The notes under the pieces were generated by a model. It was not told the DNA's origin and ran no database searches. It was given only the letters and a program-made list of their open reading frames with translations. 64,000 bases of DNA, taken from Methylosinus sp. H3A. GTDB taxonomy: Bacteria; Pseudomonadota; Alphaproteobacteria; Rhizobiales; Beijerinckiaceae. Made by a program: the position numbers and the translations under genes. Numbering within the stretch: the stretch's first letter is position 1; each line of letters opens with the position of its first letter. The stretch covers positions 1,798,001-1,862,000 of the forward strand of contig NZ_JADNQW010000005.1 in assembly GCF_015709455.1 (NCBI RefSeq), given 5' to 3'. Of this stretch, positions 42,963 to 51,596 are shown piece after piece.

Positions 42963-43520
42963 GTGTTTTTTCGTCCGACGATCCGTCTCGCCGCTCTCGT
43001 TCTGGCGACCGCCGCCTCGGCCGGCGAGCCGCGGCACGGCGCCGCCCCGGCGGCCGCGGCGGCTCCGCCCATCGCCTCTGTTCCGCCTTTGGTCTCCGCC
43101 GCCTCGCCGGCGCAGCTGGCGCTGGCGCGCTCCGTCCTCGTCGATTCCGGCATCGCCTCGTCTTTCCGGCTCATCATTCCGCAATATCTCGAGCAGATCG
43201 CCCTTTCGGTGACGCGCACGCGGCCCGAGATGGTTCCTGACCTCAATCTCGTGCTCGCCGCCGTGCGGCCGGAGTTCGACAAAAAGGTCGACGAGATGAT
43301 CGACAGCGCCGCGCAGCTCTACACGCAGCGTTTCTCGCAAAAGGAGCTCGAGGACGTCGCCGCTTTCTTCAAAAGCGCCTCGGGCCGCAAATATGTCGGC
43401 ATGCAGCCCGTGCTGATGAGCGACATGTTCGTCGCCATGCAGGCGTGGTCGCAGAAGATTTCCGTCGACATGATGTCGCGCGTGCGCGAAGAAATGCGCA
43501 AGAAGGGCCACGAGCTCTAG
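42963..43520 (+). CDS. DUF2059 domain secreted protein
   Basis: 185 residues from GTG 42963 (GAGGAG ten bases upstream). The N-terminus has a short signal-like stretch (IRLAALVLATAASAG), then an Ala/Pro linker. The DUF2059 core includes FSQKELEDVAAFFKSASGRKYVGMQPVL. A periplasmic location is likely. The biochemical role is unknown. It is sandwiched between rpiA and gor in the same direction, an arrangement I recall as common in related Alphaproteobacteria. Confidence 0.82.
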   Translation: MFFRPTIRLAALVLATAASAGEPRHGAAPAAAAAPPIASVPPLVSAASPAQLALARSVLVDSGIASSFRLIIPQYLEQIALSVTRTRPEMVPDLNLVLAAVRPEFDKKVDEMIDSAAQLYTQRFSQKELEDVAAFFKSASGRKYVGMQPVLMSDMFVAMQAWSQKISVDMMSRVREEMRKKGHEL

Positions 43521-43597
43521 CCGCCCCCTCGAGCGGGAGAACTCTGGCGGGATCCGGGCGGGCCTTCGCCCCCGGGTCGGAAACTCCGGGGTTCTGA

Positions 43598-44965
43598 ATG
43601 ACGCAATATGATTATGATCTCGTCGTGATCGGCGCCGGCTCGGGCGGCGTGCGGGCGGCGCGCATCGCCGCCGGCCATGGCGCGAAAGTCGCGATCTGCG
43701 AGGAGTTCCGCATTGGCGGCACCTGCGTGATCCGCGGCTGCGTGCCGAAAAAGCTCTATGTGATGGCGAGCCGCTTCCGCGATGATTTCGAGGACGCCGC
43801 CGGCTTCGGCTGGCGCGTCGGCGAGATCGCGTTCGACTGGACGGCGCTGGTCGCCGCCAAAGAGGCGGAGATCACCCGCCTCTCCGGCCTCTATGCGCAA
43901 AATCTCGAGAAGGCCGGCGTCGAGGTCATTCGCGAGCGCGGCGTGATCGCCGGGCCGAATGAGGTGTCCTTCGCCGGCGGCAAGCGCGTCTCGACGCGCT
44001 ACATACTCATCGCCACGGGCGGCGCGCCGGTGCTGCGGCCACAGATTCCCGGCCTCGAGCACGCCATCTCCTCCAATGAGATTTTCGACCTCCCGGAATT
44101 GCCGAAGAGTCTGCTCGTCGTCGGCGGCGGCTATATCGCCGTGGAATTCGCCAGCGTCTTCGCGCGATTGGGCTCCAAGGTGCATTTGTCGCTGCGCGCC
44201 GATCTGCCCTTGCGCGGCTTCGACGAGAATCTGCGCCGCCTGCTCGACGAGGGCCTCGTCAATGCGGGCATAGAGATTCACCGCGGCGCTCTGCCGACCA
44301 AGCTCGAGAAGACCGCGGGCGGACTCGTCGCGACGCTGCAGAATGGCGCGCGTCTCGACATAGACGCCGCACTGCTGGCGACAGGCCGCGCGCCGCTGAC
44401 GCAGGGCCTCGGCCTCGAGGCGGCGGGCGTCGCGATGAAGGAGAGCGGCGCCATCATCGTCGATGAGTATTCGCGCACAAATGTTCCGTCCATCTACGCC
44501 GTCGGCGATGTGACGGATCGCATCAATCTGACGCCGGTCGCCATTCGCGAGGGCCACGCCTTCGCCGATACTGTGTTCGGCGGCAAGGACATCGCCGTCG
44601 ATCATGAGATGGTGCCGACGGCGGTGTTCACCACGCCGGAGATCGGAACCGTGGGACTCTCGGAGGCCGAGGCCCATGCGAAATACGGACGCCTCAATGT
44701 CTTCGAGACGAGCTTCCGGCCGATGCGCGCGACGCTGTCGAAGCGCGCCGAAAAAGTCTTCATGAAGATTTTGGTCGAGGCCGCCAGCGATCTCGTCGTC
44801 GGCGTGCATATTCTGGGGCCGGAGGCGGGAGAGATGGCGCAGCTTCTCGCCATTTCGCTGCGGCTCGGCGCGCGCAAGGCCGATTTCGACGCCACAATGG
44901 CGCTGCATCCGACGCTCGCGGAAGATCTGGTGACGATGCGCTCGCCGAGCCGCGTCGTGGAATAA
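43598..44965 (+). CDS. gor: Glutathione-disulfide reductase
   Basis: 455 residues. FAD-binding GAGSGGVRAARIAA, redox disulfide GGTCVIRGCVPKK (the alphaproteobacterial form), NADPH-binding VVGGGYIAVEFASVFARLG, FAD motif YAVGDVTDRINLTPVA and C-terminal catalytic HPTLAEDLVTM. It reduces GSSG to GSH with NADPH in the cytoplasm. It is the third gene of an rpiA-DUF2059-gor run with a 77-base gap to its neighbour. Confidence 0.95.
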   Translation: MTQYDYDLVVIGAGSGGVRAARIAAGHGAKVAICEEFRIGGTCVIRGCVPKKLYVMASRFRDDFEDAAGFGWRVGEIAFDWTALVAAKEAEITRLSGLYAQNLEKAGVEVIRERGVIAGPNEVSFAGGKRVSTRYILIATGGAPVLRPQIPGLEHAISSNEIFDLPELPKSLLVVGGGYIAVEFASVFARLGSKVHLSLRADLPLRGFDENLRRLLDEGLVNAGIEIHRGALPTKLEKTAGGLVATLQNGARLDIDAALLATGRAPLTQGLGLEAAGVAMKESGAIIVDEYSRTNVPSIYAVGDVTDRINLTPVAIREGHAFADTVFGGKDIAVDHEMVPTAVFTTPEIGTVGLSEAEAHAKYGRLNVFETSFRPMRATLSKRAEKVFMKILVEAASDLVVGVHILGPEAGEMAQLLAISLRLGARKADFDATMALHPTLAEDLVTMRSPSRVVE

Positions 44966-45037
44966 GAGAAAAGATGCGAGCCTTGAGGCTCGCTTTCGAG
45001 AGGCGATCCGGGAAGGCCCCGGATCGCCTCCCCGCGT

Positions 45038-47551
45038 TTACTTCACGAAGGCCAAGTCGAACAGCGGCGGTTCGTCTCCCTCGAAGAAGACGCCGCGCTC
45101 GCCTTTGTCGCGCCCGAACTCATATTTGCCCGAGATCACGAAAGTGCGCTGCGGGAAGGGATGGAACAGGAAATATTTGTAGTTGCCGATGTTATCGATG
45201 CCGAAGTCGAAGCTGACATGCTTGTTCCACTTGTAGTGGATCTTGGTGTCGACGACGAAGAAGCGGTCGAAGCTCTGATAGACGCCATGAGCGATGTCGT
45301 TATTGGCGAGCGTCGTCCACATCTGGCCCTGATAGCGGGCGGCGACGGTGAAGGCCCAATGATCGTCGGGCCGATAGGTCGCCTCCATGGTGGCGCGCCA
45401 ATCCGGCACGTTGGGCACGCGCTTGCCGGCGACCGAGAGCGCCCAATTATCGTAGTTCGTGCCGCCCGAAGGCGCCCATTTGCTGTCGGAGATGACGCGG
45501 GCGTTGAGATAGGTCACGCTGCCGATGAGCTCGAGGCCTTTGACGACGACATTGTCCTTGCGCGCCGCGAGCTCGACGCCGCTGTTGCGGACGCGATCGA
45601 CATTGGTCGTCTGTGACGCGGTGAAGTTCTGCCCGGTGACGAAAGTGCTCTGCGAGATGATCGCGTCGCGCACTTCTTCGTCGAACAGAGAGACGCGCAC
45701 CGAGCCGTCCGCGCCGATCTTGCGCTCGACCGCGAGCTCCTTGCTGAGCGCCACTTCCGGCCGCAGATTCGGATTGGGATTGACCACCGTGCCGGTCGCG
45801 CCCGGAATGGTCGTCAGATTATAGAGCTCCTTGGCGGTCGGAAAGCGATTGGCGAGGCCGATCGAGCCGGTGACCGTCCAATCCTCGTCCGGCGTCCATT
45901 GCAGCGAACCCTTGGGCGAGAAGCGCGTGTGATAGAGATTGGGCTGGTAGATCGGCAGCATGCTCGCCGCCGTCGCCGTCGACCCGAACCCATTGGCGGT
46001 GATGCCGCCGAGCGACTGATTATAGCCGTCCGTCGCCGTCCAATGCTCCCAGCGGCCGCCGACCGTGAATTTGAACTCCTTCGAGATCTTCCACGAATCT
46101 TGCGCCCATAGGGCCTGGGTGCGGGTCGTGCCATTGCCGATGGAGGCCGCGACGCCATAGGACGACGCCATGCCGCTGGTCCAATTGGTGGTGAGCCATG
46201 TGGGATTGTTCAGATGGAACTGATCCCCGTGCAGGCCGAAGCTGATGTCGTGCCCGGCGAGGACGCCGTCCGGCCGCAATATGCCCTTGAGGTCGAGCAG
46301 CGTCCAATAGGTGCCGTTGTAGCGGACATCCTTGCCGGTCGAGGAATAGCCGACCGGCGCCGCCGTATAGGGCGAGCGCTGGTCGGACTGGAGATAGGTG
46401 AAATGCGACGCCGAGACCTCGAAGTCGAAGGGCCCGCCCGTATTGGATTTCACCGCCAGGGCATTGGTGAGCATCTTCTCCTGGACGCGGTAATAGCCGC
46501 CGCCGAAGCTCTGCATCGCCGCGGAGCCGATGCCGCCCGCGCCGCTCGCCGAGCCGAAGGCCTGCGAGCCGCTCGAGAAATAGGGCTGCGGAATCGAGGT
46601 TCCGTCATTGCTCCAGAAGCCGAGCGTATAGGTCGCGCGGATCGTCGGCGTGAAATCGTACGCCAACTTCAGCTTGGCGTTGACCATGTCGTTCTCGAGA
46701 TTGCCGGTGGCTCCGAGAACGGTCGCCGGCCCGCCGAATTTGGTGTTGCCGAAATAGGCGCCCGGCCAGCCGTAGAGGCTGCTCGACGTCACATAGGTGA
46801 GCGGCTGTGTCGTGCCATGGGCGTAATTGCCGGTGACGAACCAGGAGAAATCGCCGATCTTGTCGCCGACAGACGCGCTCGTCACTTCGGTATGGAACAG
46901 CTTGCTCGTTCCATAGAGCGAGAAGTCCTGCAGCGACACGGTCTGCTTGGCGGTGACTTCCAGCTTGTCGGGCATGCGGGTGGTGATCTGCAGCACGCCG
47001 CCCATCGAATTGCCCGGATATTGCGCCGAGAACGGCCCGTAGAGCATGTCGACGCGCTCGATCTCCTCCGGCGCGACGAGGCCCCAGCGCGGCGCGCCGA
47101 TGCTGTTGTCGTTGCCGATGAGCGCGGTGAGCAGGAGATCGTCCGCATAGACGAGGCTGCGGGCGCTCGACGCCACGCCCCAAGTGCGTGTCTGCAAGAC
47201 CGCCTGGGTGTCGCCGCTATTGCGTTTGCGCACGAACAGGCTCGGCAGATATTTGACGACGTCTTCGGTGTCGATGACGTTGACCGTCTCCTCGATCTGC
47301 TTGCGGGTGACGCTGGAGACGGTGTTCGGCAACTTGAATTTCTCCACGAAGGCCGGCTTGCCGTCGGGGAGCGTCGGCGACCAGACGGAGGTCGTGGCCG
47401 GCGCGGGCCGGCGCGATTGCGCGGGTTGTCCTTCCCCGGCGACGTCGATCGTCGGGAGCGCCTCCTGAGCGCTGGCCGGGAGAATCGCCGCCGAGCAGAC
47501 GACGAAGAGAGCGCCGGCGGAGACGCCGCGCAGCAAATGATGACGATGCAT
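45038..47551 (-). CDS. TonB-dependent outer membrane receptor
   Basis: 837 residues. The signal peptide ends near ASAQEALPT. The plug domain includes FVEKFKLPNTVSSVTRKQIEET, VKYLPSLFVRKR, GPRWGL-like GAPRWGLVAPEEIERVDMLYGPFSAQYPGNSMGGVLQITTRMP (split here into two halves of one motif). The barrel follows and ends in a long beta signal region with GKYEFGRDKGERGVFFEGD. It follows a DUF2946 gene on the same strand (84 bases), and ExbB/ExbD/TonB genes lie divergently next door. The ligand is unknown; DUF2946 company points to copper or another metal. Confidence 0.88.
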   Translation of the reverse strand: MHRHHLLRGVSAGALFVVCSAAILPASAQEALPTIDVAGEGQPAQSRRPAPATTSVWSPTLPDGKPAFVEKFKLPNTVSSVTRKQIEETVNVIDTEDVVKYLPSLFVRKRNSGDTQAVLQTRTWGVASSARSLVYADDLLLTALIGNDNSIGAPRWGLVAPEEIERVDMLYGPFSAQYPGNSMGGVLQITTRMPDKLEVTAKQTVSLQDFSLYGTSKLFHTEVTSASVGDKIGDFSWFVTGNYAHGTTQPLTYVTSSSLYGWPGAYFGNTKFGGPATVLGATGNLENDMVNAKLKLAYDFTPTIRATYTLGFWSNDGTSIPQPYFSSGSQAFGSASGAGGIGSAAMQSFGGGYYRVQEKMLTNALAVKSNTGGPFDFEVSASHFTYLQSDQRSPYTAAPVGYSSTGKDVRYNGTYWTLLDLKGILRPDGVLAGHDISFGLHGDQFHLNNPTWLTTNWTSGMASSYGVAASIGNGTTRTQALWAQDSWKISKEFKFTVGGRWEHWTATDGYNQSLGGITANGFGSTATAASMLPIYQPNLYHTRFSPKGSLQWTPDEDWTVTGSIGLANRFPTAKELYNLTTIPGATGTVVNPNPNLRPEVALSKELAVERKIGADGSVRVSLFDEEVRDAIISQSTFVTGQNFTASQTTNVDRVRNSGVELAARKDNVVVKGLELIGSVTYLNARVISDSKWAPSGGTNYDNWALSVAGKRVPNVPDWRATMEATYRPDDHWAFTVAARYQGQMWTTLANNDIAHGVYQSFDRFFVVDTKIHYKWNKHVSFDFGIDNIGNYKYFLFHPFPQRTFVISGKYEFGRDKGERGVFFEGDEPPLFDLAFVK

Positions 47552-47635
47552 AGTCCGATATCCTTCCCCTGACGCCCTCTTTGTCCGAAGGGCGCGCGTC
47601 GAGTTGCGGCGCGTCGGTGCCGCGGCGGTGTCGCG

Positions 47636-48019
47636 TCAGGAGAAGGAGGGCGGGGCGCGCGTCGGCGCGTTGTCGTCGTCGCGCGAGAAGGGAACGCCGG
47701 CGAAGACGGTGTGAACGCTCGCGTCCTCGGCGCGGAACGCCAGAGCGTCGACCCATCCCGCCGAGGCGAGAAGCGGGGGCGCGCCCACGCCGAGCTCGCA
47801 GAAGGCGCATGCGCCGTGCCGGTGAGATTGATCGCTCTTGGGGGCCTGCTCGGCACGATTGCCGACGCCGGACGAAGCGCTCGCGTCGGCATGCGCGACG
47901 AGGCAGAGCCGCGCCCCATCGCCGCTCGAGGCATGCGTTCTCCAGCCGCCGACAGGCGCCGTCAGCGCCTGGCCCAGCAGGGCGAGAAGAAAGAGGATCT
48001 TGGCGATCGTCGCCGCCAT
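47636..48019 (-). CDS. DUF2946-like small exported protein
   Basis: 127 residues with an N-terminal membrane/signal segment (IAKILFLLALLGQAL). The motif HRHGACAFCELGVG, with paired cysteines after a His-rich run, fits the DUF2946 family, which often accompanies copper-linked genes. It is directly upstream of the TonB receptor on the same strand and divergent from a second DUF2946-like gene. A metal-handling role is inferred, not shown. Confidence 0.68.
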   Translation of the reverse strand: MAATIAKILFLLALLGQALTAPVGGWRTHASSGDGARLCLVAHADASASSGVGNRAEQAPKSDQSHRHGACAFCELGVGAPPLLASAGWVDALAFRAEDASVHTVFAGVPFSRDDDNAPTRAPPSFS

Positions 48020-48128
48020 CGCGCGCGTTAACTCTATCGATAAACCAGCTGCGAATTAGCGCGCTCTTCCAAATAAATCCAAGACCCCGCAGATTGTCAG
48101 AAGTTAAAAAATCCGTTAAGAGACATTT

Positions 48129-48545
48129 ATGTCACAGACGGGGGGACAGCGCATAGAAATGCGTGCGATCTGCGCGATCGCCGCCGTTTGCGCGCTCGTT
48201 TTCGCTCTCCTCGTTTCCGGCGCGCCGCATCGGCTTTCGAGCGCGGCCGCCGATGGGCCCGCGGCCGAGCGTGTCGCCGCCCGCAGCGTGTGCCATGACG
48301 CGCTCTCCGACGCGAATGGCGGAACGCCCGACAGGCCAGTGAAGAAAGGGGCGCACTGCCCCTGCTGCCTCGCCGCGCATTCCGGTCCGGCCGTGCTTCC
48401 CGACCGCATTTCCGTCGCCCTGCGCCGCGAGATCGCAGCGCAGCCCGCCGTCTATCGCGTCTTTGCCGCCTCGCCGCCGCCTTTCGCCTTGTCGCAGGCG
48501 GTCAATGGCGCCCGAGCGCCGCCTGTCGGCCGCACTCTCTCCTGA
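48129..48545 (+). CDS. DUF2946-like small exported protein, divergent copy
   Basis: 138 residues; the ATG at 48159 (MRAICAIAAVCALVFALL) is an alternative start that puts the signal segment first. KKGAHCPCCLAAHSGPAVLPDR has the Cys-x-Cys-Cys of the DUF2946 family. It lies 109 bases from the divergent copy at 47636-48019 and upstream of exbB in the same direction. Confidence 0.68.
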   Translation: MSQTGGQRIEMRAICAIAAVCALVFALLVSGAPHRLSSAAADGPAAERVAARSVCHDALSDANGGTPDRPVKKGAHCPCCLAAHSGPAVLPDRISVALRREIAAQPAVYRVFAASPPPFALSQAVNGARAPPVGRTLS

Positions 48546-48723
48546 CGAAAGACGGATTTCGCGCCCATTGCGCGCGGGATCGGCGAAGCAGAGTTTCGGC
48601 GGCTCCTCCCCTCCCTCGCGAGCGGGGCAACGCCGTTGGACGAACAAAATCATAAGCAACAACAATCAACTGATCCGCGGCGGCCGCTGCGCGATCGGGG
48701 AACCCCAAGCGCGAGTGCGTCCC

Positions 48724-49365
48724 ATGGATTATGGCTCAATTTCTCCTGTCACCATGTTCCTGAACGCCGGCCCAGTGGGCAAGGTGGTCATGGCCGTCCT
48801 GCTGTTGGCGTCGGTATGGACCTGGGTGTTGATCGTCGAGGGCGTCGTCGCCGTCGTGCGTATCGGCAAATCGGCGCGCTCTGCGCGCTCCGGCGGGCCG
48901 GCGGGCCTGCTCGCGCCGATCGAGGCGGCCGGCGAGCACGCCGCGGGCTTCGATCTGCCGGGCGAGTCGATCGGCGAAAAGCGCGAGCGCGTCGCCGAGA
49001 TCATGAGCCGCGTCGGCCGCGAGCTGATGACCAAGGCGGAGGGCGGCCTGCCCAATCTCGCCGTCATCTCCTCCGTCGCGCCCTTCATCGGCCTGTTCGG
49101 CACCGTATGGGGCATCATGACGAGCTTCGCCGGCATCGCCCAATCGCAGGACACCAGCCTCGCGGTCGTCGCGCCGGGCATCGCCGAGGCTCTCGCCGCC
49201 ACCGCCTATGGCCTCGCGGCCGCCATTCCCGCCTCGGTCGGCTATAATCGCATCGGCGCCGCTTTCTCGCGCGCCGGCCAGCAGGTCGCCCATTATGTCG
49301 AGGACAAGGCGCTCGCCATCACCAGCGGCCATCTGTCCACGACCAGAAAGCGGGAGGCTGCGTGA
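48724..49365 (+). CDS. exbB: ExbB/MotA-TolQ-type proton channel protein
   Basis: 213 residues from ATG 48724; an upstream in-frame extension lacks similarity. Three membrane segments: VGKVVMAVLLLASVWTWVLIVEGV, then LAVISSVAPFIGLFGTVWGIM with the conserved TolQ/ExbB helix, and AATAYGLAAAIPASVGYN. With ExbD it uses the proton gradient to power TonB. Its stop overlaps exbD by 4 bases. Confidence 0.92.
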   Translation: MDYGSISPVTMFLNAGPVGKVVMAVLLLASVWTWVLIVEGVVAVVRIGKSARSARSGGPAGLLAPIEAAGEHAAGFDLPGESIGEKRERVAEIMSRVGRELMTKAEGGLPNLAVISSVAPFIGLFGTVWGIMTSFAGIAQSQDTSLAVVAPGIAEALAATAYGLAAAIPASVGYNRIGAAFSRAGQQVAHYVEDKALAITSGHLSTTRKREAA

Positions 49366-49868
49366 TGGCCGGACTTCCGACGCGCTTCAAAAATGGCGAC
49401 AGCCTCTATCAGCCGCTCGCCGACATAAATGTGACGCCGCTCGTCGACGTCATGCTGGTGCTGCTCATCATCTTCATGGTGACGGCGCCCCTGCTCGCCA
49501 AGGGCATGAAGGTCAATCTCCCGCAGGCCAAGGCGGCGCAGCCGCTCAATCCCAAGGAGCCGATCGTCGTCGCCGTCTCCAAGGACGGCAAGGTGGCGCT
49601 CGGCGCCGATGAAGTGTCGCCCGAAGCGCTCGTCGACGGGATCAAGGCGATGATGGGCTCCGACACGAGCCGCGTCGTCCATGTGCGCGGCGACAAGGAG
49701 GCCAATTACGGCGAGGTGATCGCCGTGATGGACAAGCTGGCGACCAATGGCATCACCCATATCGCCATACTCACCGACTCGCGCGCGAAAGGCGCGGCGA
49801 CGCCCGCGGCGGCGAGCCCGGCTCCGGCGGCTGCGACTGCGGCTCCCGCGGGAGGGGTGGCGAAATGA
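49362..49868 (+). CDS. exbD: ExbD/TolR family biopolymer transport protein
   Basis: 168 residues with one membrane segment: LADINVTPLVDVMLVLLIIFMV, in which Asp is the conserved proton-carrying residue. The periplasmic domain has the ExbD pattern VHVRGDKEANYGEVIAVMDKL. An Ala/Pro-rich tail follows. It overlaps exbB and the tonB gene by 4 bases each, so the three are translationally coupled. Confidence 0.92.
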   Translation: MMAGLPTRFKNGDSLYQPLADINVTPLVDVMLVLLIIFMVTAPLLAKGMKVNLPQAKAAQPLNPKEPIVVAVSKDGKVALGADEVSPEALVDGIKAMMGSDTSRVVHVRGDKEANYGEVIAVMDKLATNGITHIAILTDSRAKGAATPAAASPAPAAATAAPAGGVAK

Positions 49869-50581
49869 CGGATGCGACCCTCTCGTCCTTCGCGAGCGGC
49901 GCGTCGTCGGACGCCCCGCCGCCCGTCAAGCCCGCCTGGCTGCGGCCGGCGAGCGTCGCCGGCGTCGTCGCGGCTCATGCCGTCGTCGGCTGGCTGCTGC
50001 TGAAGCTGGCCATACCGAACATCGCCAGCCTCGACGCCGTCAGCATGGAGCTGGTTCCTCAGGGCGATTTCTTCGAATCGCAGGAAATGGCCGCGGCGGA
50101 TGAAGAGCCGCCGCCGCCCGAGGAGATCGAGCAGCCCGATCTCGCCATTCCGCCGCCGCAGGTGATGGCGCCGGAGGCGCCGGCGCTGCCGCAGCAGAAG
50201 GAAATCGTCGAAAAGAAGAAGAAAGTCGTCGAGAAAAAGCGCGAGGTCGAGCACGACGTAAAGCGCGAGGCGCAGGCCAAGCGCCGCATCGGCGCCCCGG
50301 AAGGGCAGTCGCAGAGCGAAGGAATGTCGCAGAGCGTTTATAGAGCCCTTCTCGCGAAGGCGATTCGCGAACGTACCCCGGCGAGATCGGCGGTCGGCGG
50401 CGGCTCCGCGAACGTCACTTTCTATGTGACCGCGAGTGGCGGCATTACCGGCGTTTCCGCCACCGGCTCATCCCCCGCTCATGCCGCGTTGGCGCGGCAG
50501 ATCATGGCCTCCGTGCATGCTCCGCGTCCGCCAGAAGGCGGCTTTTTCTTCCAGCAACATTTCAATTTCAGCGACCACTAA
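49865..50581 (+). CDS. tonB: Energy transducer TonB
   Basis: 238 residues. N-terminal membrane anchor VAGVVAAHAVVGWLLLKLAI, a Pro/Glu-rich spacer (EEPPPPEEIEQPDLAIPPP), a KKK-rich stretch (EKKKKVVEKKREVE), and a C-terminal TonB domain (ANVTFYVTASGGITGVSATG). It spans the periplasm to activate the receptor at 45038. The next two genes encode TonB-C-like proteins without the anchor. Confidence 0.86.
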   Translation: MTDATLSSFASGASSDAPPPVKPAWLRPASVAGVVAAHAVVGWLLLKLAIPNIASLDAVSMELVPQGDFFESQEMAAADEEPPPPEEIEQPDLAIPPPQVMAPEAPALPQQKEIVEKKKKVVEKKREVEHDVKREAQAKRRIGAPEGQSQSEGMSQSVYRALLAKAIRERTPARSAVGGGSANVTFYVTASGGITGVSATGSSPAHAALARQIMASVHAPRPPEGGFFFQQHFNFSDH

Positions 50582-50601
50582 AAGCAACGAGAGGCCGAAT
50601 T

Positions 50602-51138
50602 ATGAGACTGATCTCCTATGCCCTCGCCGCGGCGCTCGTCTCCACTGCGGTCCTTGCGGTGGAAAGCGAGGCGACCGCGCCGACCGCGGGCGCCGCTCCC
50701 GCGGCGGAAACGCCTGCCACTCCCGCCGCCACGGAGCAGGCCCACGCGGCCAAACCCGTCAAGTCCAAGGCCAAGACGATCAGCGCCGGGGCCAAGGACG
50801 CGGACAAGGACAAGGACAAGGACAAGGACAAGGACAAGGACAAGGACAAGGACAAGAAGCAGGCCGAGAAGGCGAAGCCCGCCATTTCGAAGCAGGCCTA
50901 TGTCAAGCTGCTCGCCGCGGAGATCAAGCGCCACACGCCGAAGGCGTCGGACGCGCAGACCGGCTCGATTCATGTCGCCTTCACCGTCGGCTCCGGCGGC
51001 CGCGTGGTGTCGCACAAGGTGCAGAGCGCCTCGAATCCGGCGCTCGAGCCCGTCGTCAATCAGATTCTCGCCGCGGTCCGCACAGTGTCGCCGCCCGGCG
51101 GCTCCTTCTCCGCGGTGCAGGAATTCAACTTCCACTGA
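50602..51138 (+). CDS. Secreted TonB-C-domain-like protein with Asp-Lys repeat
   Basis: 178 residues: signal peptide (ISYALAAALVSTAVLA), an Ala/Pro linker, a run of nine Asp-Lys pairs, then a C-terminal TonB-like domain (IHVAFTVGSGGRVVSHKVQ) ending in PPGGSFSAVQEFNFH. The same ending is in the TonB before it and the protein after it. No membrane anchor other than the cleavable signal is seen, so it should be free in the periplasm. The role is unknown; it may modulate TonB-receptor contact. Confidence 0.75.
   Translation: MRLISYALAAALVSTAVLAVESEATAPTAGAAPAAETPATPAATEQAHAAKPVKSKAKTISAGAKDADKDKDKDKDKDKDKDKDKKQAEKAKPAISKQAYVKLLAAEIKRHTPKASDAQTGSIHVAFTVGSGGRVVSHKVQSASNPALEPVVNQILAAVRTVSPPGGSFSAVQEFNFH
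50803..50856 (+). repeat. In-frame hexanucleotide repeat (GACAAG)9
   Basis: Nine perfect GACAAG units encode (Asp-Lys)9 in the periplasmic linker. Changes in unit number keep the frame and would alter linker length. Confidence 0.93.
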
Positions 51139-51195
51139 GGCGTATGCGCGCGGCGGCCCTCGCGCCGCCGCGCGACGAGACATGTGGACATCAAG

Positions 51196-51579
51196 ATGAA
51201 ACGCGCAACGCTCGTTCTTCTCCTCGCTCTTCCGGCCGCCGGCGCTTTCGCGACCGAGGCCGACAAAGCCGGCGTCCCGGCGGCGCCCGCGGCGCCCGCT
51301 CCGGCGACGACGGCCTCCTCCGGCCTCTCGCAGAGCAAATTCCTCGGACTGCTCTATAGCGAGATCGCCAAGCGCACGCCGACGACGAGTCCGGCCGGCG
51401 CCGGCTCGGCGACCGCCAATTTCCACATCGACGCCGCGGGCAAGGTCGACAAGGTGACGATCGCTCAGTCGAGCAGCCCGAAACATGCGGAGATCGTCCG
51501 CAAGATTCTCACGGGCCTCGAGACCCCGCCGCCGCCCGGCGGCTCTTTCGAGGGTTCGCAGAGGTTCAACTTCCACTGA
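51196..51579 (+). CDS. Small secreted TonB-C-domain-like protein
   Basis: 127 residues from ATG 51196. Signal peptide ATLVLLLALPAAGAFA, an Ala/Pro linker, then a TonB-C-like domain (ATANFHIDAAGKVDKVTIA) ending PPPGGSFEGSQRFNFH. It is the third TonB-C-like protein in tandem and again lacks a stable anchor. It is 57 bases after its neighbour and 17 bases before the sialidase-like gene. Confidence 0.75.
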   Translation: MKRATLVLLLALPAAGAFATEADKAGVPAAPAAPAPATTASSGLSQSKFLGLLYSEIAKRTPTTSPAGAGSATANFHIDAAGKVDKVTIAQSSSPKHAEIVRKILTGLETPPPPGGSFEGSQRFNFH

Positions 51580-51596
51580 TCGCAAGGATCGTAGAC

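Noticed and set aside
46214..47572. A 452-codon plus-strand frame opposite the TonB receptor
   Set aside because: The receptor frame has clear plug and barrel motifs; the opposite frame has none.
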